From contig JAZHRN010000139.1 in NCBI GenBank assembly GCA_036435485.1, positions 4,216,001-4,280,000 on the forward strand: DNA of 64,000 nt, given 5' to 3'. The stretch comes from Saposhnikovia divaricata (taxonomy: Eukaryota; Streptophyta; Magnoliopsida; Apiales; Apiaceae). The translations under genes were made by a program, and so were the position numbers. Below, piece by piece: positions 9,701 through 20,592 of this stretch (position 1 is the first letter of the stretch; each line of letters starts with the position of its first letter). The notes under the pieces were generated by a model. That model made no database searches. It was given only the letters and a program-made list of their open reading frames with translations, and was not told the DNA's origin.

Positions 9701-12700
9701 AATATGTAAAAATATCCATAAAATGGTCCAACTCGATTTTTAACAATATCCCGTGTACTAACCCTTTAGAGGATTATCCGAAAACCGAGTTTTAGTCATT
9801 TCAGCCCCGATTCAGGTCCGAATGGCACCAAATAAATTTCATTGAATTCCAATAACCCATAAGAACAAAATGTGTAAAAATATCGACAAAATTGTCCGAC
9901 TTGATTTTTAAAAATATCCCGTGTACTAACCCCTTTGAGAAGTTTCCGAAAACCGAGTTTCGATCATATCAGCTCCGATTCCGGTCCGAACTGCGTTAAA
10001 TAAAATTTCGTTGAATTCCAATAACCCATAGGAACAAAATATGTAAAAATATTCATAAAACGGTCCGACTCGATTTTTAACAATATCCCGTGTACTAACC
10101 CCTTTGAGGAGTTTCCGAAAACCGAGTTTCGATCATATCAGCTCCGATTCCGGTCCGAACTGCGTCAAATAAAATTTCGTTGAATTCCAATAACCCATAG
10201 GAACAAAATATGTAAAAATATTCATAAAACGGTCCGACTCGATTTTTAACAATATCCCGTGTACTAACCCCTTTGAGGATTATCCGAAAATCGAGTTTCA
10301 GTCATTTCAGCCCCGATTCAGGTCCGAATGGCACCAAATAAATTTCATTGAATTCCAATAACCCATAGGAACAAAATGTGTAAAAATATCCACAAAATGG
10401 TCCGACTTGATTTTTAAAAATATCCCGTGTATTAACCCCTTTGAGAAGTTTCCGAAAACCGAGTTTCGATCATATCAGCTCCGATTCCGGTCCGAACTGC
10501 GTTAAATAAAATTTCGGTTAATTCCAATAACCCATAGGAACAAAATATGTAAAAATATCCATAAAATGGTCCGACTCGATTTTTAACTATATCCCGTGTA
10601 CTAACCCCTTTGAGGATTATCCGAAAACCGAGTTTCAGTCATTTCAGCCCCGATTCAGGTCCGAATGGCACCAAATAAATTTCATTGAATTCCAATAACC
10701 CATAGGAACAAAATGTGTAAAAATATCCACAAAATAGTCTGACTTGATTTTTAACAATATCCCGTGTACTAACCCCTTTGAGAAGTTTCCCAAAACCGAG
10801 TTTCGATCATATCAGCTCGGATTCCGGTCCGAACTGCGTTAAATAAAATTTCGTTGAATTCCAATACCCCATAGGAACAAAATATGTAAAAATATTCACA
10901 AAATGGTCCGACTCGATTTTTAACAATATCCCGTGTACTAACCCGTTTGAGAATTTTTCGAAAACCGAGTTTCGATCATATCAGCTCCGATTTCGGTCCG
11001 AACTGCGTTAAAAAAATTTCGTTGAATTCCAATAACCCATAGGAACAAAATATGTAAAAATATCCATAAAATGGTCCAACTCGATTTTTAACAATATCCC
11101 GTGTACTAACCCTTTAGAGGATTATCCGAAAACCGAGTTTCAGTCATTTCAGCCCCGATTCAGGTCCGAATGGCACCAAATAAATTTCATTGAATTCCAA
11201 TAACCCATAAGAACAAAATGTGTAAAAATATCGACAAAATTGTCCGACTTGATTTTTAAAAATATCCCGTGTACTAACCCCTTTGAGAAGTTTCCGAAAA
11301 CCGAGTTTCGATCATATCAGCTCCGATTCCGGTCCGAACTGCGTTAAATAAAATTTCGTTGAATTCCAATAACCCATAGGAACAAAATATGTAAAAATAT
11401 TCATAAAACGGTCCGACTCGATTTTTAACAATATCCCGTGTACTAACCCCTTTGAGGAGTTTCCGAAAACCGAGTTTCGATCATATCAGCTCCGATTCCG
11501 GTCCGAACTGCGTTAAATAAAATTTCGTTGAATTCCAATAACCCATAGGAACAAAATATGTAAAAATATTCATAAAACGGTCCGACTCGATTTTTAACAA
11601 TATCCCGTGTACTAACCCCTTTGAGGATTATCCGAAAACCGAGTTTCAGTCATTTCAGCCCCGATTCAGGTCCGAATGGCACCAAATAAATTTCATTGAA
11701 TTCCAATAACCCATAGGAACAAAATGTGTAAAAATATCCACAAAATGGTCCGACTTGATTTTTAAAAATATCCCGTGTATTAACCCCTTTGAGAAGTTTC
11801 CGAAAACCGAGTTTCGATCATATCAGCTCCGATTCCGGTCCGAACTGCGTTAAATAAAATTTCGGTTAATTCCAATAACCCATAGGAACAAAATATGTAA
11901 AAATATCCATAAAATGGTCCGACTCGATTTTTAACTATATCCCGTGTACTAACCCCTTTGAGGATTATCCGAAAACCGAGTTTCAGTCATTTCAGCCCCG
12001 ATTCAGGTCCGAATGGCACCAAATAAATTTCATTGAATTCCAATAACCCATAGGAACAAAATGTGTAAAAATATCCACAAAATGGTCTGACTTGATTTTT
12101 AACAATATCCCGTGTACTAACCCCTTTGAGAAGTTTCCCAAAACCGAGTTTCGATCATATCAGCTCGGATTCCGGTCCGAACTGCGTTAAATAAAATTTC
12201 GTTGAATTCCAATACCCCATAGGAACAAAATATGTAAAAATATTCACAAAATGGTCCGACTCGATTTTTAACAATATCCCGTGTACTAACCCGTTTGAGA
12301 ATTTTTCGAAAACCGAGTTTCGATCATATCAGCTCCGATTTCGTTCCGAACTGCGTTAAAAAAATTTCGTTGAATTCCAATAACCCATAGGAACAAAATA
12401 TGTAAAAATATCCATAAAATGGTCCAACTCGATTTTTAACAATATCCCGTGTACTAACCCTTTAGAGGATTATCCGAAAACCGAGTTTCAGTCATTTCAG
12501 CCCCGATTCAGGTCCGAATGGCACCAAATAAATTTCATTGAATTCCAATAACCCATAAGAACAAAATGTGTAAAAATATCGACAAAATTGTCCGACTTGA
12601 TTTTTAAAAATATCCCGTGTACTAACCCCTTTGAGAAGTTTCCGAAAACCGAGTTTCGATCATATCAGCTCCGATTCCGGTCCGAACTGCGTTAAATAAA

Positions 12701-12817
12701 ATTTCGTTGAATTCCAATAACCCATAGGAACAAAATATGTAAAAATATTCATAAAACGGTCCGACTCGATTTTTAACAATATCCCGTGTACTAACCCCTT
12801 TGAGGAGTTTCCGAAAA
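6752..12817 (+). repeat. 8-monomer HOR array, 1,348-bp unit, 4.5 copies
   Basis: The tail GAGGAGTTTCC, unique to this HOR, occurs with its A at 7411, 8759, 10107, 11455 and 12803, exactly 1,348 bp apart. Complete units are 7426-8773, 8774-10121, 10122-11469 and 11470-12817, preceded by a half unit of four monomers at 6752-7425. Unit order is A, B, A, B, A, A, B, A. Fixed markers are TATTAACCCC, CGGTTAATTCC, TTTCCCAAAACC, AATACCCCATAGG, TAACCCGTTTGAG, GCGTTAAAAAAATTTCG and CATAAGAAC. Single-base differences between units are few, for example TGCGTCAAAT near 10162, AAAATCGAG near 10286 and TTTCGTTCCG near 12340. Confidence 0.95.
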
Positions 12818-13830
12818 CCGAGTTTCGATCATATCAGCTCCGATTCCGGTCCGAACTGCGTTAAATAAAATTTCGTTGAATTCCAATAACCCATAGGAAC
12901 AAAATATGTAAAAATATTCACAAAATGGTCCGACTCGATTTTTAACAATATCCCGTGTACTAACCCCTTTGAGAATTTTTCGAAAACCGAGTTTCGATCA
13001 TATCAGCTCCGATTTCGGTCCGAACTGCGTTAAATAAAATTTCGTTGAATTCCAATAACCCATAGGAACAAAATATGTAAAAATATCCATAAAATGGTCC
13101 GACTCGATTTTTAACAATATCCCGTGTACTAACCCCTTTGAGGATTATCCGAAAACCGAGTTTCAGTCATTTCAGCCCCGATTCAGGTCCGAATGGCGCC
13201 AAATAAAATTTCATTGAATTCCAATATCCCATAGGAACAAAATTTGTAAAAATATCCACAAAATGTTCCGACTTTATTTTTAACAATATCCCGTGTACTA
13301 ACCCCTTTGAGAAGTTTTCGAAAACCGAGTTTCGATCATATCAGCTCCGATTCCGGTCCGAACTGCGTTAAATAAAATTTCGTTGAATTCCAATAACCCA
13401 TAGGAACAAAATATGTAAAAATATTCATAAAACGGTCCAACTCGATTTTTAACAATATCCCGTGTACTAACCCCTTTGAGAAGTTTCCGAAAACCGAGTT
13501 TCGATCATATCAGCTCCGATTTCGGTCCGAACTGCGTTAAATAAAATTTCGTTGAATTCCAATAACCCATAGGAACAAAATATGTAAAAATATCCATAAA
13601 ATGGTCCGACTCGATTTTTAACAATATCCCGTGTACTAACCCCTTTGAGGATTATCCGAAAACCGAGTTTCAGTCATTTCAGCCCCGATTCAGGTCCGAA
13701 TGGCACCAAATAAATTTCATTGAATTCCAATAACCCATAGGAACAAAATGTGTAAAAATATCTACAAAATGGTCCAACTTGATTTTTAACAATATCCCGT
13801 GTACTAACCCCTTTGAGAAGTTTTCAAAAA
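12818..13830 (+). repeat. Boundary block leaving the 1,348-bp HOR (6 monomers)
   Basis: The first monomer starts like the opening A monomer of the 8-mer HOR, but near 12915 it takes the TTCACAAAATGG body and GAGAATTTTTCG tail of another A subtype, so the HOR is left inside a monomer. Then follow A (CTCCGATTTCGG), B-prime with GGCGCC and TGTTCC, A with CATAAAACGGTCCAACTCG, A (CTCCGATTTCGG) and B with ATCTACAAAATGG. The order resembles the 21/22-mer repeat at 37972. Confidence 0.75.
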
Positions 13831-16800
13831 CCGAGTTTCGATCATATCAGCTCGGATTCTGGTCCGAACTGCGTTAAATAAAATTTCGTTGAATTCCAAT
13901 AACCCATAGGAACAAAATATGTAAAAATATCCATAAAATGGTCCGACTCGATTTTTAACAATATCCCGTGTACTAACCCCTTTGAGGATTATCCGAAAAC
14001 CGAGTTTCAGTCATTTCAGCCCTGATTCAGGTCCGAATGGCACCAAATAAATTTCATTGAATTCCAATAACCCATAAGAACAAAATGTGTAAAAATATCG
14101 ACAAAATTGTCCGACTTGATTTTTAAAAATATCCCGTGTACTAACCCCTTTGAGAAGTTTCCGAAAACCGAGTTTCGATCATATCAGCTCCGATTCCGGT
14201 CCGAACTGCGTTAAATAAAATTTCGTTGAATTCCAATAACCCATAGGAACAAAATATGTAAAAATATCCATAAAATGGTCCGACTCGATTTTTAACTATA
14301 TCCCGTGTACTAACCCCTTTGAGGATTATCCGAAAACCGAGTTTCAGTCATTTCAGCCCCGATTCAGGTCCGAATGGCGCCAAATAAAATTTCATTGAAT
14401 TCCAATATCCCATAGGAACAAAATTTGTAAAAATATCCATAAAATGTTCCGACTTTATTTTTAACAATATCCCGTGTACTAACCCCTTTGAGAAGTTTCC
14501 GAAAACCGAGTTTCGATCATATCAGCTCCGATTACGTTCCGAACTCTGTTAAATAAAATTTTGTTGAATTCCAATAACCCATAGGAACAAAATATGTAAA
14601 AATATCCATAAAATGGTCCGACTCGATTTTTAACTATATCCCGTGTACTAACCCCTTTGAGGATTATCCGAAAACCGAGTTTCAGTCATTTTAGCCCCGA
14701 TTCAGGTCCGAATGGCACCAAATAAAATTTCATTGAATTCCAATAACCCATTGGACCAAAATATGTAAAAATATCCACAAAATTGTCCGACTTGATTTTT
14801 AACAATATCCCGTGTACTAATCCCATTGAGAAGTTTCCGAAAACCGAGTTTCGATCATATCAGCTCCAATTCCGGTCCGAACTTCGTTAAATAAAATTGC
14901 GTTGAATTCCAATAACCCATAGGAACAAAATATGTAAAAGTATCCATAAAATGGTCCGACTCAATTTTTAACAATATCCCGTGTACTAACCCCTTTTAGG
15001 ATTATCCGAAAACCGAGTTTCAGTCATTTCAGCCCCGATTCAAGTCCGACTGGCACCAAATAAATTTCATTGAATTCCAATAACCCATAGGAACAAAATG
15101 TGTAAAAATATCCACAAAATGGTCCGACTTGATTTTTAACAATATCCCGTGTACTAACCCCTTTGAGAAGTTTTCGAAAACCGAGTTTCGATCATATCAG
15201 CTCGGATTCCGGTCCGAACTGCGTAAAATAAAATTTCGTTGAATTCCAATAACCCATAGGAACAAAATATGTAAAAATATCCATAAAATGGTCCGACTCG
15301 ATTTTTAACAATATCCCGTGTACTAACCCCTTTGAGGATTATCCGAAAACCGAGTTTCAGTTATTTCAGCCCCGATTCAGGTCCGACTGGCACCAAATAA
15401 ATTTCATTGAATTCCAATAACCAATAGGAACAAAATGTGTAAAAATATCCACAAAATGGTCCGACTTGATTTTTAACAATATCCCGTGTACTAACCCCTT
15501 TGAGAAGTTTCCGAAAACCGAGTTTCGATCATATCAGCTCGGATTCCGGTCCGAACTGCGTTAAATAAAATTTCGTTGAATTCCAATAACCCATAGGAAC
15601 AAAATATGTAAAAATATTCACAAAATGGTCCGACTCGATTTTTAACAATATCCCGTGTACTAACCCCTTTGAGAATTTTTCGAAAACCGAGTTTCGATCA
15701 TATCAGCTCCGATTTCGGTCCGAACTGCGTTAAATAAAATTTCGTTGAATTCCAATAACCCATAGGAACAAAATATGTAAAAATATCCATAAAATGGTCC
15801 GACTCGATTTTTAACAATATCCCGTGTACTAACCCCTTAGAGAATTATCCGAAAACCGAGTTTCAGTCATTTCAGCCCCGATTCAGGTCCGAATGGCACC
15901 AAATAAATTTCATTGAATTCCAATAACCCATAGGAACAAAATGTGTAAAAATATCGACAAAATTGTCCGACTTGATTTTTAAAAATATCCCGTGTACTAA
16001 CCCCTTTGAGAAGTTTCCGAAAACCGAGTTTCGATCATATCAGCTCCGATTCCGGTCCGAACTGCGTTAAATAAAATTTCGTTGAATTCCATTAACCCAT
16101 AGGAACAAAATATGTAAAAATATCCATAAAATGGTCCGACTCGATTTTTAACTATATCCCGTGTACTAACCCCTTTGAGGATTATCCGAAAACCGAGTTT
16201 CAGTCATTTCAGCCCCGATTCAGGTCCGAATGTCGCCAAATAAAATTTCATTGAATTCCAATATCCCATAGGAACAAAAATTGTAAAAATATCCACAAAA
16301 TGTTCCGACTTTATTTTTAACAATATCCCGTGTACTAACCCCTTTGAGAAGTTTTCGAAAACCGAGTTTCGATCATATCAGCTCCGATTCCGGTCCGAAC
16401 TGCGTTAAATAAAATTTCGTTGAATTCCAATAACCCATAGGAACAAAATATGTAAAAATATTCATAAAACGGTCCGACTCGATTTTTAACAATATCCCGT
16501 GTACTAACCCCTTTGAGAAGTTTCCGAAAACCGAGTTTCGATCATATCAGCTCCGATTCCGGTCCGAACTGCGTTAAATAAAATTTCGTTGAATTCCAAT
16601 AACCCATAGGAAAAAAATATGTAAAAATATCCATAAAATGGTCCGACTCGATTTTTAACAATATCCCGTGTACTAACCCCTTTGAGGATTATCCGAAAAC
16701 CGAGTTTCAGTCATTTCAGCCCCGATTCAGGTCCGAATGGCACCAAATAAATTTCATTGAATTCCAATAACCCATAGGAACAAAATGTGTAAAAATTTCC

Positions 16801-16867
16801 ACAAAATGGTCCGACTTGATTTTTAACAATATCCCGTGTACTAACCCCTTTGAGAAGTTTCCGAAAA
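13831..16867 (+). repeat. 18-monomer repeat, copy 1 (3,037 bp)
   Basis: Diagnostic variants here recur 3,037 bp later: CAGCCCTGATTCAGG (14021 and 17058), ACGTTCCGAACTCTG (14534 and 17571) and ACTTCGTTAAATAAAATTGC (14881 and 17918). One monomer near 14675-14840 does not match its partner: here it is B with CATTGGACCAAAATATG, and there it is B-prime. That suggests later replacement of a single monomer. The right part, from about 15660, also matches 20566 onward at an offset of 4,906 bp, for example CCATTAACCC near 16089. Confidence 0.75.
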
Positions 16868-17542
16868 CCGAGTTTCGATCATATCAGCTCGGATTCCGGT
16901 CCGAACTGCGTTAAATAAAATTTCGTTGAATTCCAATAACCCATAGGAACAAAATATGTAAAAATATCCATAAAATGGTCCGACTCGATTTTTAACAATA
17001 TCCCATGTACTAACCCCTTTGAGGATTATCCGAAAACCGAGTTTCAGTCATTTCAGCCCTGATTCAGGTCCGAATGGCACCAAATAAATTTCATTGAATT
17101 CCAATAACCCATAAGAACAAAATGTGTAAAAATATCGACAAAATTGTCCGACTTGATTTTTAAAAATATCCCGTGTACTAACCCCTTTGAGAAGTTTCCG
17201 AAAACCGAGTTTCGATTATATCAGCTCCGATTCTGGTCCGAACTGCGTTAAATAAAATTTCGTTGAATTCCAATAACCCATAGGAACAAAATATGTAAAA
17301 ATATCCATAAAATGGTCCGACTCGATTTTTAACTATATCCCGTGTACTAACCCCTTTGAGGATTATCCGAAAACCGAGTTTCAGTCATTTCAGCCCCGAT
17401 TCAGGTCCGAATGGCGCCAAATAAAATTTCATTGAATTCCAATATCCCATAGGAACAAAATTTGTAAAAATATCCATAAAATGTTCCGACTTTATTTTTA
17501 ACAATATCCCGTGTACTAACCCCTTTGAGAAGTTTCCGAAAA
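16868..17542 (+). repeat. Start of 18-monomer repeat, copy 2
   Basis: Four monomers that match 13831 onward: A with CTCGGATT, B with CAGCCCTGATTC, A with AACTATATCCC, and B-prime with CCATAAAATGTTCC. Private changes are TATCCCATGTAC near 17003 and TTCGATTATATCAG near 17212. The copy continues into the 9-mer repeat that starts at 17543, where its order was then amplified. Confidence 0.75.
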
Positions 17543-18190
17543 CCGAGTTTCGATCATATCAGCTCCGATTACGTTCCGAACTCTGTTAAATAAAATTTTG
17601 TTGAATTCCAATAACCCATAGGAACAAAATATGTAAAAATATCCATAAAATGGTCCGACTCGATTTTTAACTATATCCCGTGTACTAACCCCTTTGAGGA
17701 TTATCCGAAAACCGAGTTTCAGTCATTTCAGCCCCGATTCAGGTCCGAATGGCGCCAAATAAAATTTCATTGAATTCCAATATCCCATAGGAACAAAATT
17801 TGTAAAAATATCCATAAAATGTTCCGACTTTATTTTTAACAATATCCCGTGTACTAACCCCTTTGAGAAGTTTCCGAAAACCGAGTTTCGATCATATCAG
17901 CTCCAATTCCGGTCCGAACTTCGTTAAATAAAATTGCGTTGAATTCCAATAACCCATAGGAACAAAATATGTAAAAGTATCCATAAAATGGTCCGACTCA
18001 ATTTTTAACAATATCCCGTGTACTAACCCCTTTTAGGATTATCCGAAAACCGAGTTTCAGTCATTTCAGCCCCGATTCAGGTCCGACTGGCACCAAATAA
18101 ATTTCATTGAATTCCAATAACCCATAGGAACAAAATGTGTAAAAATATCCACAAAATGGTCCGACTTGATTTTTAACAATATCCCGTGTA

Positions 18191-18200
18191 CTAACCTAAC
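18191..18200 (+). repeat. 5-bp tandem duplication CTAACCTAAC in the conserved block
   Basis: The usual GTACTAACCCC reads GTACTAACCTAACCCC, which adds 5 bases inside the most conserved part of the monomer. The identical insertion appears at 19716, exactly one 1,525-bp unit later, and nowhere else that I saw. It is a clean marker for that duplication. Confidence 0.93.
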
Positions 18201-18897
18201 CCCATTGAGAAGTTTTCGAAAACCGAGTTTCGATCATATCAGCTCGGATTCCGGTCCGAACTGCGTTAAATAAAATTTCGTTGAATTCCAATAACCCATA
18301 GGAACAAAATATGTAAAAATATCCATAAAATGGTCCGACTCGATTTTTAACAATATCCCGTGTACTAACCCCTTTGAGGATTATCCGAAAACCGAGTTTC
18401 AGTCATTTCAGCCCCGATTCAGGTCCGACTGGCACCAAATAAATTTCATTGAATTCCAATAACCCATAGGAACAAAATGTGTAAAAATATCCACAAAATG
18501 GTCCGACTTGATTTTTAACAATATCCCGTGTACTAACCCCTTTGAGAAGTTTCCGAAAACCGAGTTTCGATCATATCAGCTCGGATTCAGGTCCGAACTG
18601 CGTTAAATAAAATTTCGTTGAATTCCAATAACCCATAGGAACAAAATATGTAAAAATATTCACAAAATGGTCCGACTCGATTTTTAACAATATCCCGTGT
18701 ACTAACCCCTTTGAGAATTTTTCGAAAACCGAGTTTCGATCATATCAGCTCCGATTTCGGTCCGAACTGCGTTAAATAAAATTTCGTTGAATTCCAATAA
18801 CCCACAGAAACAAAATATGTAAAAATATCCATAAAATGGTCCGACTCGATTTTTAACAATATCCCGTGTACTAACCCCTTTGAGGATTATCCGAAAA

Positions 18898-19067
18898 CCG
18901 AGTTTCAGTCATTTCAGCCCCCGATTCAGGTCCGAATGGCACCAAATAAAATTTCGTTGAATTCCAATAACCCATAGGAACAAAATATGTAAAAATATCC
19001 ATAAAATGGTCCGACTCGATTTTTAACAATATCCCGTGTACTAACCCCTTTGAGAAGTTTCCGAAAA
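18898..19067 (+). repeat. B/A hybrid monomer with extra C
   Basis: The head is type B (TTTCAGTCATTTCAG, GGCACC) with an extra C in CAGCCCCCGATTC. From AAATAAAATTTCGTTG onward the body is type A, ending GACTCGATTTTT and GAGAAGTTTCCG. It recurs in the next unit near 20423. The same extra-C head with AAATTTCGTTG occurs near 40003 and 43704, where the tail is ACAAAATTGTCCGACTTG. The crossover lies between GGCACC and TTTCGTTG. Confidence 0.85.
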
Positions 19068-20592
19068 CCGAGTTTCGATCATATCAGCTCCGATTACGTT
19101 CCGAACTCTGTTAAATAAAATTTTATTGAATTCCAATAACCCAAAGGAACAAAATATGTAAAAATATCCATAAAATGGTCCGACTCGATTTTTAACTATA
19201 TCCCGTGTACTAACCCCTTTGAGGATTATCCGAAAACCGAGTTTCAGTCATTTCAGCCCCGATTCAGGTCCGAATGGCGCCAAATAAAATTTCATTGAAT
19301 TCCAATATCCCATAGGAACAAAATTTGTAAAAATATCCATAAAATGTTCCGACTTTATTTTTAACAATATCCCGTGTACTAACCCCTTTGAGAAGTTTCC
19401 GAAAACCGAGTTTCGATCATATCAGCTCCAATTCCGGTCCGAACTTCGTTAAATAAAATTGCGTTGAATTCCAATAACCCATAGGAACAAAATATGTAAA
19501 AGTATCCATAAAATGGTCCGACTCAATTTTTAACAATATCCCGTGTACTAACCCCTTTTAGGATTATCCGAAAACCGAGTTTCAGTCATTTCAGCCCCGA
19601 TTCAGGTCCGACTGGCACCAAATAAATTTCATTGAATTCCAATAACCCATAGGAACAAAATGTGTAAAAATATCCACAAAATGGTCCGACTTGATTTTTA
19701 ACAATATCCCGTGTACTAACCTAACCCCATTGAGAAGTTTTCGAAAACCGAGTTTCGATCATATCAGCTCGGATTCCGGTCCGAACTGCGTTAAATAAAA
19801 TTTCGTTGAATTCCAATAACCCATAGGAACAAAATATGTAAAAATATCCATAAAATGGTCCGACTCGATTTTTAACAATATCCCGTGTACTAACCCCTTT
19901 GAGGATTATCCGAAAACCGAGTTTCAGTCATTTCAGCCCCGATTCAGGTCCGACTGGCACCAAATAAATTTCATTGAATTCCAATAACCCATAGGAACAA
20001 AATGTGTAAAAATATCCACAAAATGGTCCGACTTGATTTTTAACAATATCCCGTGTACTAACCCCTTTGAGAAGTTTCCGAAAACCGAGTTTCGATCATA
20101 TCAGCTCGGATTCAGGTCCGAACTGCGTTAAATAAAATTTCGTTGAATTCCAATAACCCATAGGAACAAAATATGTAAAAATATTCACAAAATGGTCCGA
20201 CTCGATTTTTAACAATATCCCGTGTACTAACCCCTTTGAGAATTTTTCGAAAACCGAGTTTCGATCATATCAGCTCCGATTTCGGTCCGAACTGCGTTAA
20301 ATAAAATTTCGTTGAATTCCAATAACCCACAGAAACAAAATATGTAAAAATATCCATAAAATGGTCCGACTCGATTTTTAACAATATCCCGTGTACTAAC
20401 CCCTTTGAGGATTATCCGAAAACCGAGTTTCAGTCATTTCAGCCCCCGATTCAGGTCCGAATGGCACCAAATAAAATTTCGTTGAATTCCAATAACCCAT
20501 AGGAACAAAATATGTAAAAATATCCATAAAATGGTCCGACTCGATTTTTAACAATATCCCGTGTACTAACCCCTTTGAGAAGTTTCCGAAAA
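19068..20592 (+). repeat. 9-monomer repeat unit 2 (1,525 bp)
   Basis: A near-identical copy of 17543-19067. Its first monomer has TTTTATTGAATTCC and ACCCAAAGG where unit 1 has TTTTGTTGAATTCC and ACCCATAGG. The partial third copy at 20593 shares the unit 2 forms, so it was copied from unit 2 or its ancestor. Confidence 0.9.

Larger units (their letters stand above)
17543..19067 (+). repeat. 9-monomer repeat unit 1 (1,525 bp)
   Basis: The unit opens with the ATTACGTTCCGAACTCTG monomer and ends with a B/A hybrid at 18898. It returns at 19068 with a period of 1,525 bp, measured at ACGTTCC (17571, 19096, 20621) and at CTAACCTAAC (18191, 19716). Further shared oddities are AAAAGTATCC, CCCCTTTTAGGATTAT, GGATTCAGGTCCG, ACCCACAGAAAC and CAGCCCCCGATTC. 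The unit is about 6 bp longer than nine plain monomers because of a 5-bp and a 1-bp insertion. Confidence 0.9.

Noticed and set aside
18191..18203. Telomere-like repeat (CTAACCTAACCCC)
   Set aside because: It resembles a C-rich telomere strand for only about two units and is explained by a 5-bp duplication of TAACC within the satellite. No telomere array exists here.
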